Source: Bryum argenteum (taxonomy: Eukaryota > Streptophyta > Bryopsida > Bryales > Bryaceae). From it: a stretch of 64,000 nt of DNA. This document shows positions 11,690 through 23,644 of this stretch, in pieces; positions within the stretch are counted from its first letter, which is position 1, and each line of letters starts with the position of its first letter. Location of the stretch: positions 14,764,345 to 14,828,344 of the forward strand of contig CM073326.1 of assembly GCA_037043015.1 (NCBI GenBank), written 5' to 3'. The notes beneath the pieces are model-generated. The model was not told the DNA's origin, ran no database searches, and saw nothing but the letters and a program-made list of their open reading frames with translations. Both the position numbers and the translations under genes were made by a program.

Positions 11690-12040
11690 TAACATAATTG
11701 CTTGTCGATGTGGTTAGATAAGCAAGGCAAGGTCTTCATCCGCTGTATGTTACAATTCCAAGACTGCCTACATCACAACTTCGAAAAATTTGCACACATG
11801 TAGAAAGTGGCCATTCCGGGTACTTTCCGTCTATCATACACGTTTTCGACGAGTATCCGATGGGTACTTCATGGATATCTGAAGGGACTTACGACAGCCT
11901 TTAAAGTCGTCGCTACCCCTGCATGCTGGCCACAACAACCGGAGTATTTCGAGGTGCGAGTAAGTAAGTTTCCTGAGATGCGTCGCCCTGGTCAACCGGA
12001 AGTCCAAATTCTGGGTATGAGTGCTGGTGATCGATAAGAG
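11690..12040 (+). repeat. Duplicated 5' flank block, unit C
   Basis: Homologous to 2860-3240, including TATCCGATGGGTACTTC and ACAACAACCGGAGTA; similarity continues to the LecRK start codon. It probably contains promoter and leader sequence for the downstream LecRK. Confidence 0.7.
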
Positions 12041-12532
12041 CATGCCAGGAAGTGAGGACAGTCGGTATTAAGATCCACGTACTCCGGTCATTCCAGCGAT
12101 CGTCACTGGACTCAGCACTGTGTATGACGGACTACGACCACTTAAGCCTTGACACTTAGCCAAACTAGAGATTCGTACACATCAGCATATCGAAATTAGT
12201 TTGAAGCTGGGGGACGTCCGCTGTTTCAGAAAGCATCTGGGCATCTGGCCCCTCCACCATAGATGTAGAATGTTACTTACGAGTAGCTTCATCCGTGCAT
12301 TTTTAATTGTTCTGTACGAAGATTCATAGTTGTGCCACTTGTGCGTGATTCTTTTAGTTTGCCGATGGGTGGTGAATCAGCCGTAGTCTACATGGTCGAG
12401 CTACCAGCTCCAAAAGACTCTGTATTCGCCTGCGTTTCTCATCCCTTTGTGAAGCAGCTGCTGTGTCGATGACAGGCTCGTGTTGATGATTGGAAGGTCG
12501 ATAGAGCGAGAAGGATAGGCACTAGGTAATCG

Positions 12533-15133
12533 ATGGGGTTCCTCGATCACGTCAGTTCTGTGTTGTTGTTTATAGTTAGCATAATATTAATGCTGGAAGT
12601 CCACCACTCTGTCGATGCTCTACAAATTATTCATGACGATTACCATCGAACGCGATTCTATGCCAGATCAGTCTCTAGGTCTTCCTGGGGTATATCGACG
12701 AGGCTACTGTGGCCAGATCGTATCCAATTCAAGGCGAATGCAACGGCTAGGACTGCGTTTTCCTTCAACACCAGATTCAGGGTCTCTCTGTCCCTTAACG
12801 GACCCTCCACTCGTCGAGTAGGTTACGGAAGTAAGAACGATGTAACTAATAAACTGGAAGGATTCACCTTCGCCATAATTCCAGAGAAGTTGAATGCTTC
12901 TTTTGGTGGCGATGGAGGCTACCTAGGCCTGCTCAACGCCACTTCCGAAGGCGATCCCGAAGCTCGTATACTTGCAGTCGAGTTCGACTTCGTGAACAAC
13001 CCTGAATTCTCCGACCCGGATGGAGTGGATGGAGGGTACCATATTGGGATCAATTTCAACAGCATGAACTCAACCGCTTGGGCTCCAATGACGAGACCTG
13101 TGCCTTCATCAAGATCGGGTGAAACGTACCTGGACGTTTGGATAGATTATAATAGCTCAGTGGGGACGCTGAATGTGACGATCGAGGACAGTGAATCTCA
13201 CCATGGTTGTCCTCTCAGCAGCAACAAGCCTCCATCTCCTGCACCATGTGGTACTGACGTCAGTACGAATATTACCTGTAATAGTTTGAGTTATAAGGTC
13301 GATCTTTCAACTGTGCTGAATGAGCATATGTACGTCGGTTTCACTTCTTCAGAATCTCCCCACAGCAGCTACAGCAGCATCATCGTGAATGCGTGGAGTC
13401 TGAGGACGACCTCCTCCGGGCCAAGTGCTCTCAGTGCATCATTGCCATGTTCTGAACGAGACCCCCTGAGGATACTTTATGTCACTCTAATGATTCTAGT
13501 GTTTTTCGTCGTCCCACCCTTGGCTATCATATGGAATTCTCTGTACGGATGTTATGCACTTCGTCGGTGGGTTGAGAGACGGGGGTGGCGGTTCAAAATC
13601 GACCCTGGCGACCTGGCAGCTACGGAGGTCCACGAGTTCACTTACAAGGAACTCAAGCAAGCGACAAAGAAATTCGATAAGCAGCAAGCGCTGGGGCACG
13701 GTGGGTTCGGGAGCGTGTACTTGGCCTTCCTGCCGGGCAACAGAGAGTTCGTGGCCGTGAAGAAAGTGGTGGCAAAGCCGGGACAGGGGGAGCGTGAGTT
13801 CATGGCGGAGGTGATGACCCTCGGCAAGATTCGGCACCGCAATCTGGTGAGGCTGCAAGGGTGGTGCCACGAACGGGGAGAGCTGCTGCTGGTGTATGAT
13901 CTCATGCCCAACGGCAGCCTGGACAAGCTTCTGTTCGGCTCCCACAACGACCCTGCACCAAATTCTCAGCCTCAACAAGACGACGTACAATCGCTGGAAA
14001 CCGTGGAAGTCAAATTCCCCTGGGAAAGAAGGTGAGCAAGTGATCATTTCCTTACATCCATGATGTGCTGCAAGTCATTATTAGTGACAACAGCTTGATT
14101 AGATGCTCTTGGAACACTGTTGCAAGGAGTTTGATGACATCGGTATGTAGTTCCTGCTTGTGAGGTAAAGAGACAGTTTGTTAGAATGATGATGGGTTCA
14201 GCGAGGTGACGATTCAAGACCATCATGTTTGTGTGGGCGTGCTAGGTTCAAAGCGATTGTGGATGTGGCAAGGGCGTTGGTGTATCTGCATACGGAGTGC
14301 GAGGAGCGCATCATCCATCGAGATGTGAAGGCTGCCAACGTGATGTTCGATGGCAAGTTCAATGCTCGTTTGGGTGACTTTGGCTTGGCACGCTCTTACA
14401 ACCATAGCTTGTTGGCTCCTGTGAGTACGGGCGTTGCGGGCACCATTGGCTACCTTGCCCCTGAACTGTATTATACAGGTACAAAAATCATACATCTGGC
14501 TGTTACAAGCATAGATTGTTGATATCTCATATGATGTTGAGTGATATACCAAACTTAATTCAATTAGCTGTAAGTTGTGCACTGGTTTAGCTAGGAAAGA
14601 GAATAGTGTTCAAGGATTCAAGGTTCAATATATATTAATTCTTTGTAAGTGGGTGGGTGGCTTGTACAACAGGCAAACAAACGGAGCAGACAGATATATA
14701 TAGCTATGGAGCTTTCCTTCTGGAGGTGGCATGTGGAAAGAGACCCATTCATTTTGAAAATCCCGAAACTGTACTCGTGTTGGTGGATGAAGTGTGGAAG
14801 ATGTGGGGGGACTCTAATATACTCAATGCTGCAGATCCTAATCTTGGAGGAGTGTACAGTGTTATTGAGTTGAACATGGTCTTGTGTTTGGGGTTGTTGT
14901 GTTCACATCCTAACCCTGCAATGCGGCCATCCATGAAGGAAGTCCTTCTCATTCTCACTAGTGGTGCTTCCCTTCCACACGTTCCTCTCACAAAACCTGG
15001 CTGCGGTTATGAATTTGGAAACAACTTTTCACTCGATAGCTCTTATAATACAGATCCAAGTTTGCATCATCACACAACATTCATCAACGAGATCTCAGTG
15101 GAGAAATGTGATTCAGTAGCTTCAAGAGAGTAG
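12533..15133 (+). CDS. L-type lectin receptor-like kinase (unit C)
   Basis: Paralogue of the gene at 3734. Exons are 12533-14031, 14246-14478 and 14673-15133, in phase (730 aa). The signal peptide begins MGFLDHVSSVLLF. The lectin domain has AVEFDFVNN and HIGINFNS, with Glu109 where the sugar-contacting Asp usually lies. A hydrophobic segment precedes the YALRRWVERRGW juxtamembrane region. The kinase carries LGHGGFGSVY (~387), VAVKKV, HRDVKAANV, DFGLAR and LAPE. Intron positions match unit A, but the introns are much shorter (214 and 194 bp against 523 and 809), and the C-terminus is longer with a His/Asn-rich tail. All catalytic motifs are present, so I expect an active receptor kinase at the plasma membrane. 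Confidence 0.92.
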
Positions 15134-16141
15134 CACATATCCACTCGCAAGCTCCAAGTAGGTGGACCGTAGGTGGACGAGAGGGTTTTAATTTCTTGCA
15201 AAACCAATTCTGTAATTTGCACACAGATCATGTGAAAAGGTATTCTTCTGTTGTGATTTTCCTACTTTTTGCTTCGTTGATTGCATCTTTTGTACTCATG
15301 ATCCAGGGCTTCAAAGATCAAGTATTATGGGTACACCGCATCAGCTAAATCTCAGTTCATGGATACATGCTGATTGAAGGCAAAAGTAATTCATTGATAC
15401 ACTTGGGTTTCCCTTGTATCACAAGCTTGGAATCAGATGCAGTTGATATAATCCACGAAGTAAACACTATTTCGAAGATAAGATTTCAGTCGAAGTACGC
15501 ATCTTTGGCTGAATGTGATGTGAACAAGCTCTCACGCTCCTGCATCTCACTTCTCTGCAACAATCTTTGACTGAGTTCGTGTGATGTTGATGCTTGCCCT
15601 TTGTCTATACAAAAGTTCGAAATCAAATAGGGAGAAGAGACCACTTATGGAGAGCAGACACTGCAACTCATCCTGAACCAGTTAATCCCAAAACCCTCGA
15701 ATACTATACCATGCACTTCTGTATAGCTGCGTAGTACAATGAACTGGTGAAGAGTACCTCAGCTGAAAATGCTCTTAAAACATCATGCCACTCCAAAAGT
15801 TTGAATCATAACCAGCAGAAACAGAGAAAGTTACTTGAGCAAGTCTTTAGACAGGTACCAGAATAAATAGCTTGATGTGTGCGACCCCCTTTAAAAGGTG
15901 TACAATCTCTTACAAGGGCCAATCATGGCATCTCTGCCTCACACAACCCTCTCCCTGAATTATGTATACATCAACTCGCCCGCTCTTCCGGCATAGCCTC
16001 ACTATGTTTGAATCCGGAATCCAGATACACAGAGCGTGTTCTCCCCATTCAGAAGGTGGCAGTTAAGCACCTGCTCCGTGCGAGCACAACAATCGAAAAC
16101 GAGCCGAGTGTTGGAAAAATGACGGAAATGGCGACGGTAAT
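15134..16141. repeat. 3' flank of unit C
   Basis: No gene is visible. About 15450-15610 is the third copy of the 3' flank block also found near 7560 and 10320. It separates the convergent LecRK and glycosyltransferase genes. Confidence 0.5.
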
Positions 16142-18424
16142 TCAAGCAGCAGGGAGCTTAGAATTATATACAGTTGGCTTGATTTTCTGATGCCACTCAC
16201 AAAAACCATCCAAAGTTCTCTCATCGATGTTTCCCACGTCGTCAATGTCGATGCCCATGTTGCGAAGGATGCGGATATCCCGGCTGGTAGGGGACTGCCA
16301 TGGCGCGTCCCACCAAGCGTAAGGCAACAGAGGCGTTCGAGCACACTGCGGGGATTGGTTCTTACACCCCAGCTTCCCACCGAATGTTCGCCACGCGTGA
16401 CCCCAGCCCGACTGTTTCATCAGCCCTTGCGCCACTAAGCCACGCTGAAAACTGCTGTACAAGGAACAGGGGACTGGTTCGTCAAGAGTAGAAGCTGCAG
16501 CTAGAGAACCGACCAGCTGTGCATACGTCGTGCAGATCCTCTCACTGGCTGCCGAGATGACCCCCACTCGTGCCCGTGACGCTAAGAAGAAATCCACCAG
16601 TGACACCCAGCGTGGCATCTCCCCCCAATCCCGCATCTTGCTCCGAGGAGGCTGACCATAATGCAAGCCCATCACCACACTCAAGTTCTTGAACGTGTTC
16701 AAATACTCTTTGTAATCGAAACGAATCAATTCTGCGTTGTCCTGTAACAGTCGATTGAGGTCGTTGTATACTTCTGGCGTGTCTGAAATCAACACCACTA
16801 GTTGCTTCTTCCTGCACAGTATGTCTATTAGCAATTAACGGACACCTTCATTCAATTGATCAATAGTAACGTGTGAGGATATGTACCCAGGCATTTGTTG
16901 GATTCCCTGCAGACAAGCTGCCGCAGCCGTCGGTGCCTCCAAACTACGGTTGTGGCGTAAACGTAGATGGATGGCGAAGTCTGGCTCTGGGCGTCCCTTC
17001 AATGCCCACTCCACAGCTGCTTGGATATCGGGGCTGGGAGTCACGAATGCTCGAAGGAGTTCACCGAAAGTGTTCGGGCGTGAATTTGGAAGCGCGGGGT
17101 TGCCTAAGACTGTCTCAGCTGCGGAACGCATTGCTGCGTTCTGGTTCTTGAGCAAGAATTGTAGGCCGACTGTGTCCATCGTGCCCTTGAACCACAGCAC
17201 CGTGTCCGGAATGCTTGTCCAGTCATCGCACAGAGACTTCGATCGCCCTGGTCCATGTTCAATGTCATCAACGCGCATCGTCATAGGGCGATCATGCTCT
17301 CCAGCGCAGTCATGCATAGCCCACAGACGCTTCACTTCGTACATACTGAATGTCTGGTTGGAGTATATTAAATATTCTCCAAACGGGAGGACAAGCTTGT
17401 CGGGATCGCCAACGTAGGATGGAGTATTCGCTCCACGCTCACCTGCAGCAATAACACATCTTGGTTCAACAAAGCTTGAAATGAACTAAAAACCTCAAGA
17501 CGTTGAAACTTTCAGCGAACGTGGTTACAAAGTTTTTGAAAACGAAGACATGTATTTCTTTCAGAGAGCAAGGACGAGAGTGAGGATTTGAAATTGACGA
17601 CAAGCATTCTGGTTCTTAGTCTACAGAATGAAGAAGGTTGCTATTTGATGTGAAAGGAAACGAGATTTACCTATAATAAGAGAGCGATTAAGCATGAGCG
17701 CAAGTCCCGCAGCACCAAGCAACTTGTACATGTTATTGCCAAATCCATCCTCAGCACCAAGTCCCATTACAAACTTACGCTCACAAAATTCCTTCCCTTT
17801 TAGTTCACGCACCACTTGCGCTCCGTGATCAACCATCCATGTCTTTATCATCCCACGTACTTGGAGACTTGCATCTCTCGTGTCGCCAGCTGCCACAGCA
17901 CCCATCTCCTCAACTGTAGCACATTGCTTCGGAGGTTTCCAGCACTTTGGTAGCACTCTAGGAAGTTCGAGGTCTGAGCCTTCAACGCTATCACAACCAG
18001 GTTCCACTTCGTCGGTATCTGGCAATTGCTGAGGCTTAATCTCCGAGGACGAAACCCATGGTGAAAAGAATTTTAGCAACCTTTGACCAAAAGTAAGGGG
18101 TTCGGAGACGCGTGCCTCTCCTACTTCCGATCCTTCTGTAACTTCACCTTCTTCTTGGTTGCTCTCCTCGAGACCTTGAACTCGAAGGTGATTCCTATGC
18201 AAGGTAGACAATTGCATACCCCTTGCTATCCTCAGGTCAACCATCTGGCGGGATCCATTCCCAACACCCAAATTTCTCTCGCTTGATAGCTCGAAAATTG
18301 TTAAAAGTACACTGATACATATTATAGAAAGGCCGAGCAGCTGAAGACCTAAGGTGTACTTGTAGATTCGACGATGCTCCCTAATCCGGAGTGAATTGTG
18401 TCTTCTTAGACCAGGTAACTGCAT
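16142..18424 (-). CDS. Type II membrane glycosyltransferase-like gene with an in-frame stop
   Basis: Exon 1 is 18424-17671 and exon 2 starts at 17442; the join gives LNRSLIIG followed by ERGANT. A single hydrophobic segment at about residues 27-46 suggests a Golgi type II protein. Motifs are GAEDGFGNNMYKLLG, FAIHLRLRHN and LVVLISDTPEVYND, and a conserved C-terminal stretch VISAASERICTTYAQLVG. These resemble O-fucosyltransferase/GT-B enzymes, but I cannot name the family. A TAA at 16837-16835 interrupts the frame after 453 codons; the same frame continues for 230 codons to YNSKLPAA. Either this is a nonsense mutation, a tiny intron (21 nt) is removed, or a 63-nt intron ending before ACACGCC is used, which would delete a core strand. 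A frameshifted copy lies at 10708-11680. Confidence 0.5.
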
Positions 18425-18704
18425 GTTGAAATTGTTCTACCGACTACACAGTCCGACTGATTCTCCCGTCATAGTGCACTCAACATTTGCAACAATGACA
18501 TCAACGTGCCTCTGGATCCTGCTCTCTGAGAGGTGGTCCTGACAGTAGCACTTCCGCTACAGCTTGGTGATCGCTTGCGCCTGCACACAACGACGTTAGA
18601 AGCGTTCAACGTTGTCGGTACCACTTCAATCTTACAGGGGTACAATTGCATACCCCTTTCTATCCTCTTATAATCTTATCAACTGCATACCCCTTGCTAT
18701 CCTC
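18209..18704. repeat. Three dispersed copies of a 25-bp motif
   Basis: Near-identical 25-mers lie at 18209-18233, 18643-18667 and 18680-18704; the shared core is GCATACCCCT plus CTATCCTC. The first is inside the glycosyltransferase coding exon (residues ARGMQL), the others upstream of its start codon. Confidence 0.75.
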
Positions 18705-21700
18705 TTGTCGATGCAGAGTTCAACCAATGAGAGCAAACCGTTTACAGAAAACTGGAGTGCAGAGTCTTAGCAAGTTTTCAATAAAAGCAACTGCAGCTTG
18801 ACAATAATAAGAGAAGGCTCTTATCAGAATTACATCATATCATCTGATGAACGGAAAAATTCTCCAGAACATGCTGAACTTAGAATGCAGATCGGTACAA
18901 AAGAAACCTGAGGGAGCAGTAACGAATTCGAAAAATAACGAAAACTAAGTTGCTAAGTTCTTTTCCGCAATTCGACTACTGCCACAACGACCTTGCGTAA
19001 TTTCTTACTTAGATCACGATCTCGAAATGTACACTTTCTTGCCGGTTGAGAACAGTATTAGATGCTGGCCACAAAGAACTGCGTAAGGAAGTCCTCTAAC
19101 AGGCAAGTCACAACAGCAGATCTTGAAAACGCTCATCGTTACGTACAAGAAAATCCTCATCGAACTCGAATACTGATAAAAAAACCTCAATTATACTAAA
19201 ACCAAAGTTCGATCGAGCTGCAAAAATTAGACTACGGCGAATGCGTCAGATCAGAATTTCAGGATCCAGCTGATTAAAACATCAGTATCTTACAGCTGAT
19301 AAACAATGCCTAGAACTCAATCAACAGAGACTACACTCTTGCTAATCGAAACAGCAATGCTAGCACGAAGAACTTAGATAACAAGCTGCATTGAGGATCC
19401 CCGTAACAGACAAATGAAAGTCATTACAGATCTTGAAAACACTAATAGTTGCATGAAAATTCAAAAAAAGTATCATCGAATTTGAATAATAACAAAAAAA
19501 AACTCAAAAATAAAAACTCGTTACTAGTAGCGTAATCAATCGAGCTACGATACATCTTCTCCCGGAAAAGTGCGTCAAAAAGAAAATCAAGATCCAGCTA
19601 CACTGTCAGACAATCTCTTGATGCGGATACAGAAAGCCTAGAAGCCCAATACGCACCTCGACAAGCTCCAGTGGCAAACTTCGGAAGCTCAATCTGATGA
19701 CCTAAAATGTGTGTGAGCTGCGAGTGCGGGGTCTGAGGCTTACAGAGATGGGAAGTAGCAAAAGGACGTCGGCAATGGCGGTGCTCCGAAATGGCAAAAT
19801 GGTAACTCTCCGCCATAGCAGTGGTCCAATTGAGGACTTGACGACGAGCTCCATTGTGGTGATTGAAGCAGGTATTAACTAAATTTGGAGAGTGTCAATA
19901 ATGCGACGATGAAGATTGAGGACACGGTCAGCGACGGCCCCGGCGCGTCGCTCGTCGCGATGGAGATGGTGACGGTGCTGTTGTTTCTGCGAAGACGCCG
20001 GCGGAAGCCCCTGTTTCGTAAGTCAAAACATTCGTTCATGTAATCTGGGAGTAAGAAATTAGAAATGCTTCATTTAATCTATACAATAAATGGTTTCTTT
20101 GTTTTTTTAATAATGAATTCGAGATGTCACGAGGAATTGGTTTGAAAAATGCCATATCTTAGAATTCTCAGGTTGGTTCCTTGGGTCTTCTCGGCTTATT
20201 TTTGGGCACGAGCTGGAGGGCAAAATAGAAGCAACAGAATTTGAAGAAAGTAAAGTACGAGGCTCAAGTACTATTTGGTCAATTTTCAGCACGGAAAAGC
20301 TACAGGGATGTTACCAGCGTAAGCACTTTTTGTGCATGGGGAATAGAGCTTGAGCAAGTGGAATCATCATCATTTTGGACTTTTCTATAGTGTTATGAAT
20401 TTTTGAAGTCGGAAATATGCATGTCTTTAAAATGGTGTCTTAAAGTGGCCCTATAATGTTTGCAGCGAGTACATGGTACTATTATTGTACTCCCTCTGTC
20501 CCATTTATATTGTCCAATAGGTTCTCTCAAATCTACTTTGGGAGGTAGATTTTAGAGAACCTACTCGACAATATAAATGGGACAGAGGGAGTATGGAGAA
20601 GCTATTATGTGCATGTAAGTGAAGATTACTGTAGCTTCATTTTTTGTACTTCGCTATTAACGATCGTTTTACTACATAGCACCGGAAATCTGCTAAGTAG
20701 GTGCATCAAAACAGGAGGTACTATAGCTTTCGGTTTTGAATTTCAATGCGCCTGTGGGTGTACAGTTCGGAGTGATTGATTTAAGGTGCACCTATGGCTT
20801 TCATAACTAATTGAAGATAAAGTTTAAATTTTGTAATTCTAATTGGTTCAATCTCCTACTTACTTTGAACATTTTCTGAAATTGATTCCATGGCCACTCT
20901 CTCAATGAGTTTGCAGATTTAAGATTGTTTGCCGTTGTTAAACTTTCTATTCAGAGAGGTGTTGAACATAATTGTTCTTTTGCAAAACTTGGATGAATCA
21001 TTAAAAGTGAAGAGTCACTTTAGGTCATTCAGTGCATAACACTCACCGATTTGTGTAAGTAGGCTTGATATTGATTCATCAACAAGTAAAATTGTTTTCA
21101 TGGTTGAAAAAGTGAAGATAGAAACTGTACTTAGCTTATTCCATTTCAGCCTTCACAAAACGGGACCAAGTCATTATACTCAGGATTAGTGTTTTCCTAT
21201 CAACTCTTCAAACATAGAAAAAGTAAATCCCCTCTACCCATCCTCTGAACTCTCCGTACACCAAAGTCTCCGTACACCAAATACAACAATACAATTTTGC
21301 ACAAGCAAGCATTTAGAACCCATCAATAAAAGTGACCAATTAATTAATCAGACTCTTTGAAGTCATCAACACTTCAGGATTCTATGGAAAGCCTACAAAC
21401 AGTTGATTTACTTCAAAGATGAAGTGCATCTGTAATGTAAGTATACATCTGTATCGAAGGCATACAACTGCAATGAAAGCATAGAATACATCTGCGGTGA
21501 AATGAGAACTTTTGCAATAAAAGAGAACAGAATATCAGCTGAATAATGGGTAAAATATCGTAACAACAAGAGGAACAAGATTCTATCTACTTTTTGGCTC
21601 ATGCTGTACTGTACATCATAAGAATCAATATTAGCGACTGCAGATATACAATGAAACATAGACGAAACGCCATCGGTAAAGAGCTCACTAGATGTTCCGC

Positions 21701-22054
21701 AACAAGATAGAAGCTCACTAGAAACAAGGCTACTCTCATCCTATCTTGACATCAATGGCATCATATGTTTCGCTATTTTCATCAGATAGACAATGCTGTT
21801 GGCATGATACGTTAGAACAGAGCTCCGACCGTGCAGTCATCAAAGACGGCAAATATTCGAGTGCAGACGACTCTACCTCGCAATGAGGATTCTTCAAGCT
21901 TCGGAGCTACTCCTGAAGCGAGATTGGGAATCACTGTGAATCTGCTATATGAGCTCTTTTAAGTAGAATGAAGAGCTGTGCTGATTGATCATGTTGTTGT
22001 ATGCACTTGTTTGACGTTGCCAGGTACGTACTCCTGTGAGGGGAATGCTCCGAG
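18705..22054. other. Intergenic region with one MITE
   Basis: No gene found. The minus-strand 72-codon ORF at 19598-19816 and the 61-codon ORF at 20107-20292 resemble nothing I know. 5' leader exons of the glycosyltransferase could lie in 18.7-20 kb. A Stowaway-type MITE sits at 20490-20591; the 3' flank of the NAD(P)H dehydrogenase gene ends the region. Confidence 0.5.
20490..20591. mobile_element. Stowaway-type MITE (Tc1/mariner)
   Basis: A 102-bp element starts CTCCCTCTGTCCC and ends GGGACAGAGGGAG. It is flanked on both sides by TA (20488-20489 and 20592-20593). The outer 25 bp of the two ends are perfect inverted complements, and pairing continues inward to about 47 bp with few mismatches, leaving a loop of ~8 bases. 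TA target duplication and the CTCCCTC end are diagnostic of Stowaway elements. No coding capacity. The near-perfect arms imply a recent insertion. Confidence 0.92.
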
Positions 22055-23644
22055 CTAGAAGCGAGAGATGTCACGGCCGAAGAGGAAAGTGGTGGCCCAG
22101 TTGAAGGCGACATAGAGACGAGCACGCCAACTGATAACACGAGTCAAGTACGCGGACCGCCAGATGAGCCAGCTCTTGAATCCGGTCAAAGAGAGGCCGG
22201 CTTTATCAGGGCTCTCTCGCAAGTCCACCAGAGCTTTGTACCTGCCCACAGTAGCCATGCTTCCCAGATGCTTGTACACAAACGGTGCACTCACAGGAGG
22301 AGTGCCACTTCCAGCGCGCGCGTGACCAGACTCAGCAAGCTTGTTCAGGGACTTGGCCAGGTACTTGCCTTCCCTCTCGGCCACTTGCGCCAACGCAGGC
22401 AACGGTGTCTTCCCCGTCCCTTCCAAGTAGCCTGCACAATCACCAATGGCATAGATGTCCTCGTACGCCGGCACTCGCAGATTATCATCCACTCCCACTC
22501 TTCCCCCATGCGACTTCTCGAACGGAAGCTCCTTCACAAACTGGGAGGGACCCACGCCAGTCGACCACACTAACAGCCCGTAAGGCACTTCGCTACCATC
22601 TGACAGAACCAGCTTCGTCGGAAACACCTGCTTCACCATTCCTCGCTTCAGCTTCACTCCACTCTTCGTAAGATTACTCGTAGCGTATTGACGGAGGCGA
22701 ACGTCGAAAGTGGACAGAATCTCGTTCGCTTCGATGAGCGTCACGCCAATTGCGTCTTTGACGTGGGCGAATTTGCGTTGGACGTCACGTTGGATGAAAT
22801 CACTAAGCTCCCCGCTAAACTCCACGCCAGTGGGGCCGCCTCCTACTACTACACAATGCAGCAGCCGCTTCCGCTCCTCTGGGTCAGTCCCCGGAATCTC
22901 ACACCGCATGAGGTTGAGCATCAGCTTCGACCGAATGTCCATGGCGTTTTTCACGTCACGGAGAAAGATGGCGTTCTCGTGGACGCCCTGGATGCCGAAC
23001 GTGGTGGCCTCGGAGCCTGTGGCGATCACGAGCTTGTCGTAGGCGACTTTGAACTTCGCCCCACCTGCTGCTTGATTTTGGTCGTCGTACACGGACTCGC
23101 AGTGCACTTCGTGTGCACTGGGGTCGATGTCTGTGCACTTCGCCAGGAAGTAGTACGAGTCGGGATCCCTGGCCAGTGCAGGCTGGATGATCCTCACTGG
23201 CTCGGCTACGGACCGAAACTCCAAGGTCCCCACGCACGTTGAAGCCAGCAAGGGTGTGAACACCATGTGATTCCGCGGCGAGATGCAGATGATGTCGTAG
23301 TGTCGCGTGTCGAGTTCCTTGAGTAGCCTGCACGCTCCCCATCCTGTTCCCAGTACCACCACTCGTGGCTTTTGGTTTGGCTTTGTCGCTGGCATGCTCG
23401 CAATTGATTCAGTTGCTTGCTCCCCCTCCGGTTCTTTGTCTTCTATCCTCTCTGCTGCTGTGCTCAATCCTGCATGGCGGTTGTAGAAGTGCGAATACGG
23501 AGAATTGAATCTTGTAAGGGAGAAATCGTTGGACCTGGCTATCGACACACCCAGAACTTGATTGCATTGTCGAAATGGCTTTGGACCGCTGAATGCTCGT
23601 GATGCTACTGCTTGTAGAACTGCGAATATCCCCTTCCCCTTCAT
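22055..23644 (-). CDS. Alternative (type II) NAD(P)H dehydrogenase, NDA-like
   Basis: A rotenone-insensitive NAD(P)H:quinone oxidoreductase that bypasses complex I at the inner mitochondrial membrane without proton pumping. It is a single uninterrupted ORF of 529 codons. Residues 1-60 are Ser/Arg-rich and fit a mitochondrial presequence. The first dinucleotide motif [14 protein letters not shown] is at about 95-108; the second, [16 protein letters not shown], is near 270; the FAD-contacting segment YAIGDCAG is near 395. No EF-hand insertion is present, which argues for the internal NDA class over NDB. The protein ends DISRF; a terminal SRx tripeptide could act as a weak peroxisomal signal, and plant NDA enzymes are reported as dual targeted. 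The lack of introns is unusual, since angiosperm relatives have several. Confidence 0.93.
   Translation of the reverse strand: MKGKGIFAVLQAVASRAFSGPKPFRQCNQVLGVSIARSNDFSLTRFNSPYSHFYNRHAGLSTAAERIEDKEPEGEQATESIASMPATKPNQKPRVVVLGTGWGACRLLKELDTRHYDIICISPRNHMVFTPLLASTCVGTLEFRSVAEPVRIIQPALARDPDSYYFLAKCTDIDPSAHEVHCESVYDDQNQAAGGAKFKVAYDKLVIATGSEATTFGIQGVHENAIFLRDVKNAMDIRSKLMLNLMRCEIPGTDPEERKRLLHCVVVGGGPTGVEFSGELSDFIQRDVQRKFAHVKDAIGVTLIEANEILSTFDVRLRQYATSNLTKSGVKLKRGMVKQVFPTKLVLSDGSEVPYGLLVWSTGVGPSQFVKELPFEKSHGGRVGVDDNLRVPAYEDIYAIGDCAGYLEGTGKTPLPALAQVAEREGKYLAKSLNKLAESGHARAGSGTPPVSAPFVYKHLGSMATVGRYKALVDLRESPDKAGLSLTGFKSWLIWRSAYLTRVISWRARLYVAFNWATTFLFGRDISRF

Noticed and set aside
22688-23242. 184-codon plus-strand ORF within the NDA gene
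   Set aside because: It is the antisense shadow of a GC-rich coding sequence and has no family resemblance.
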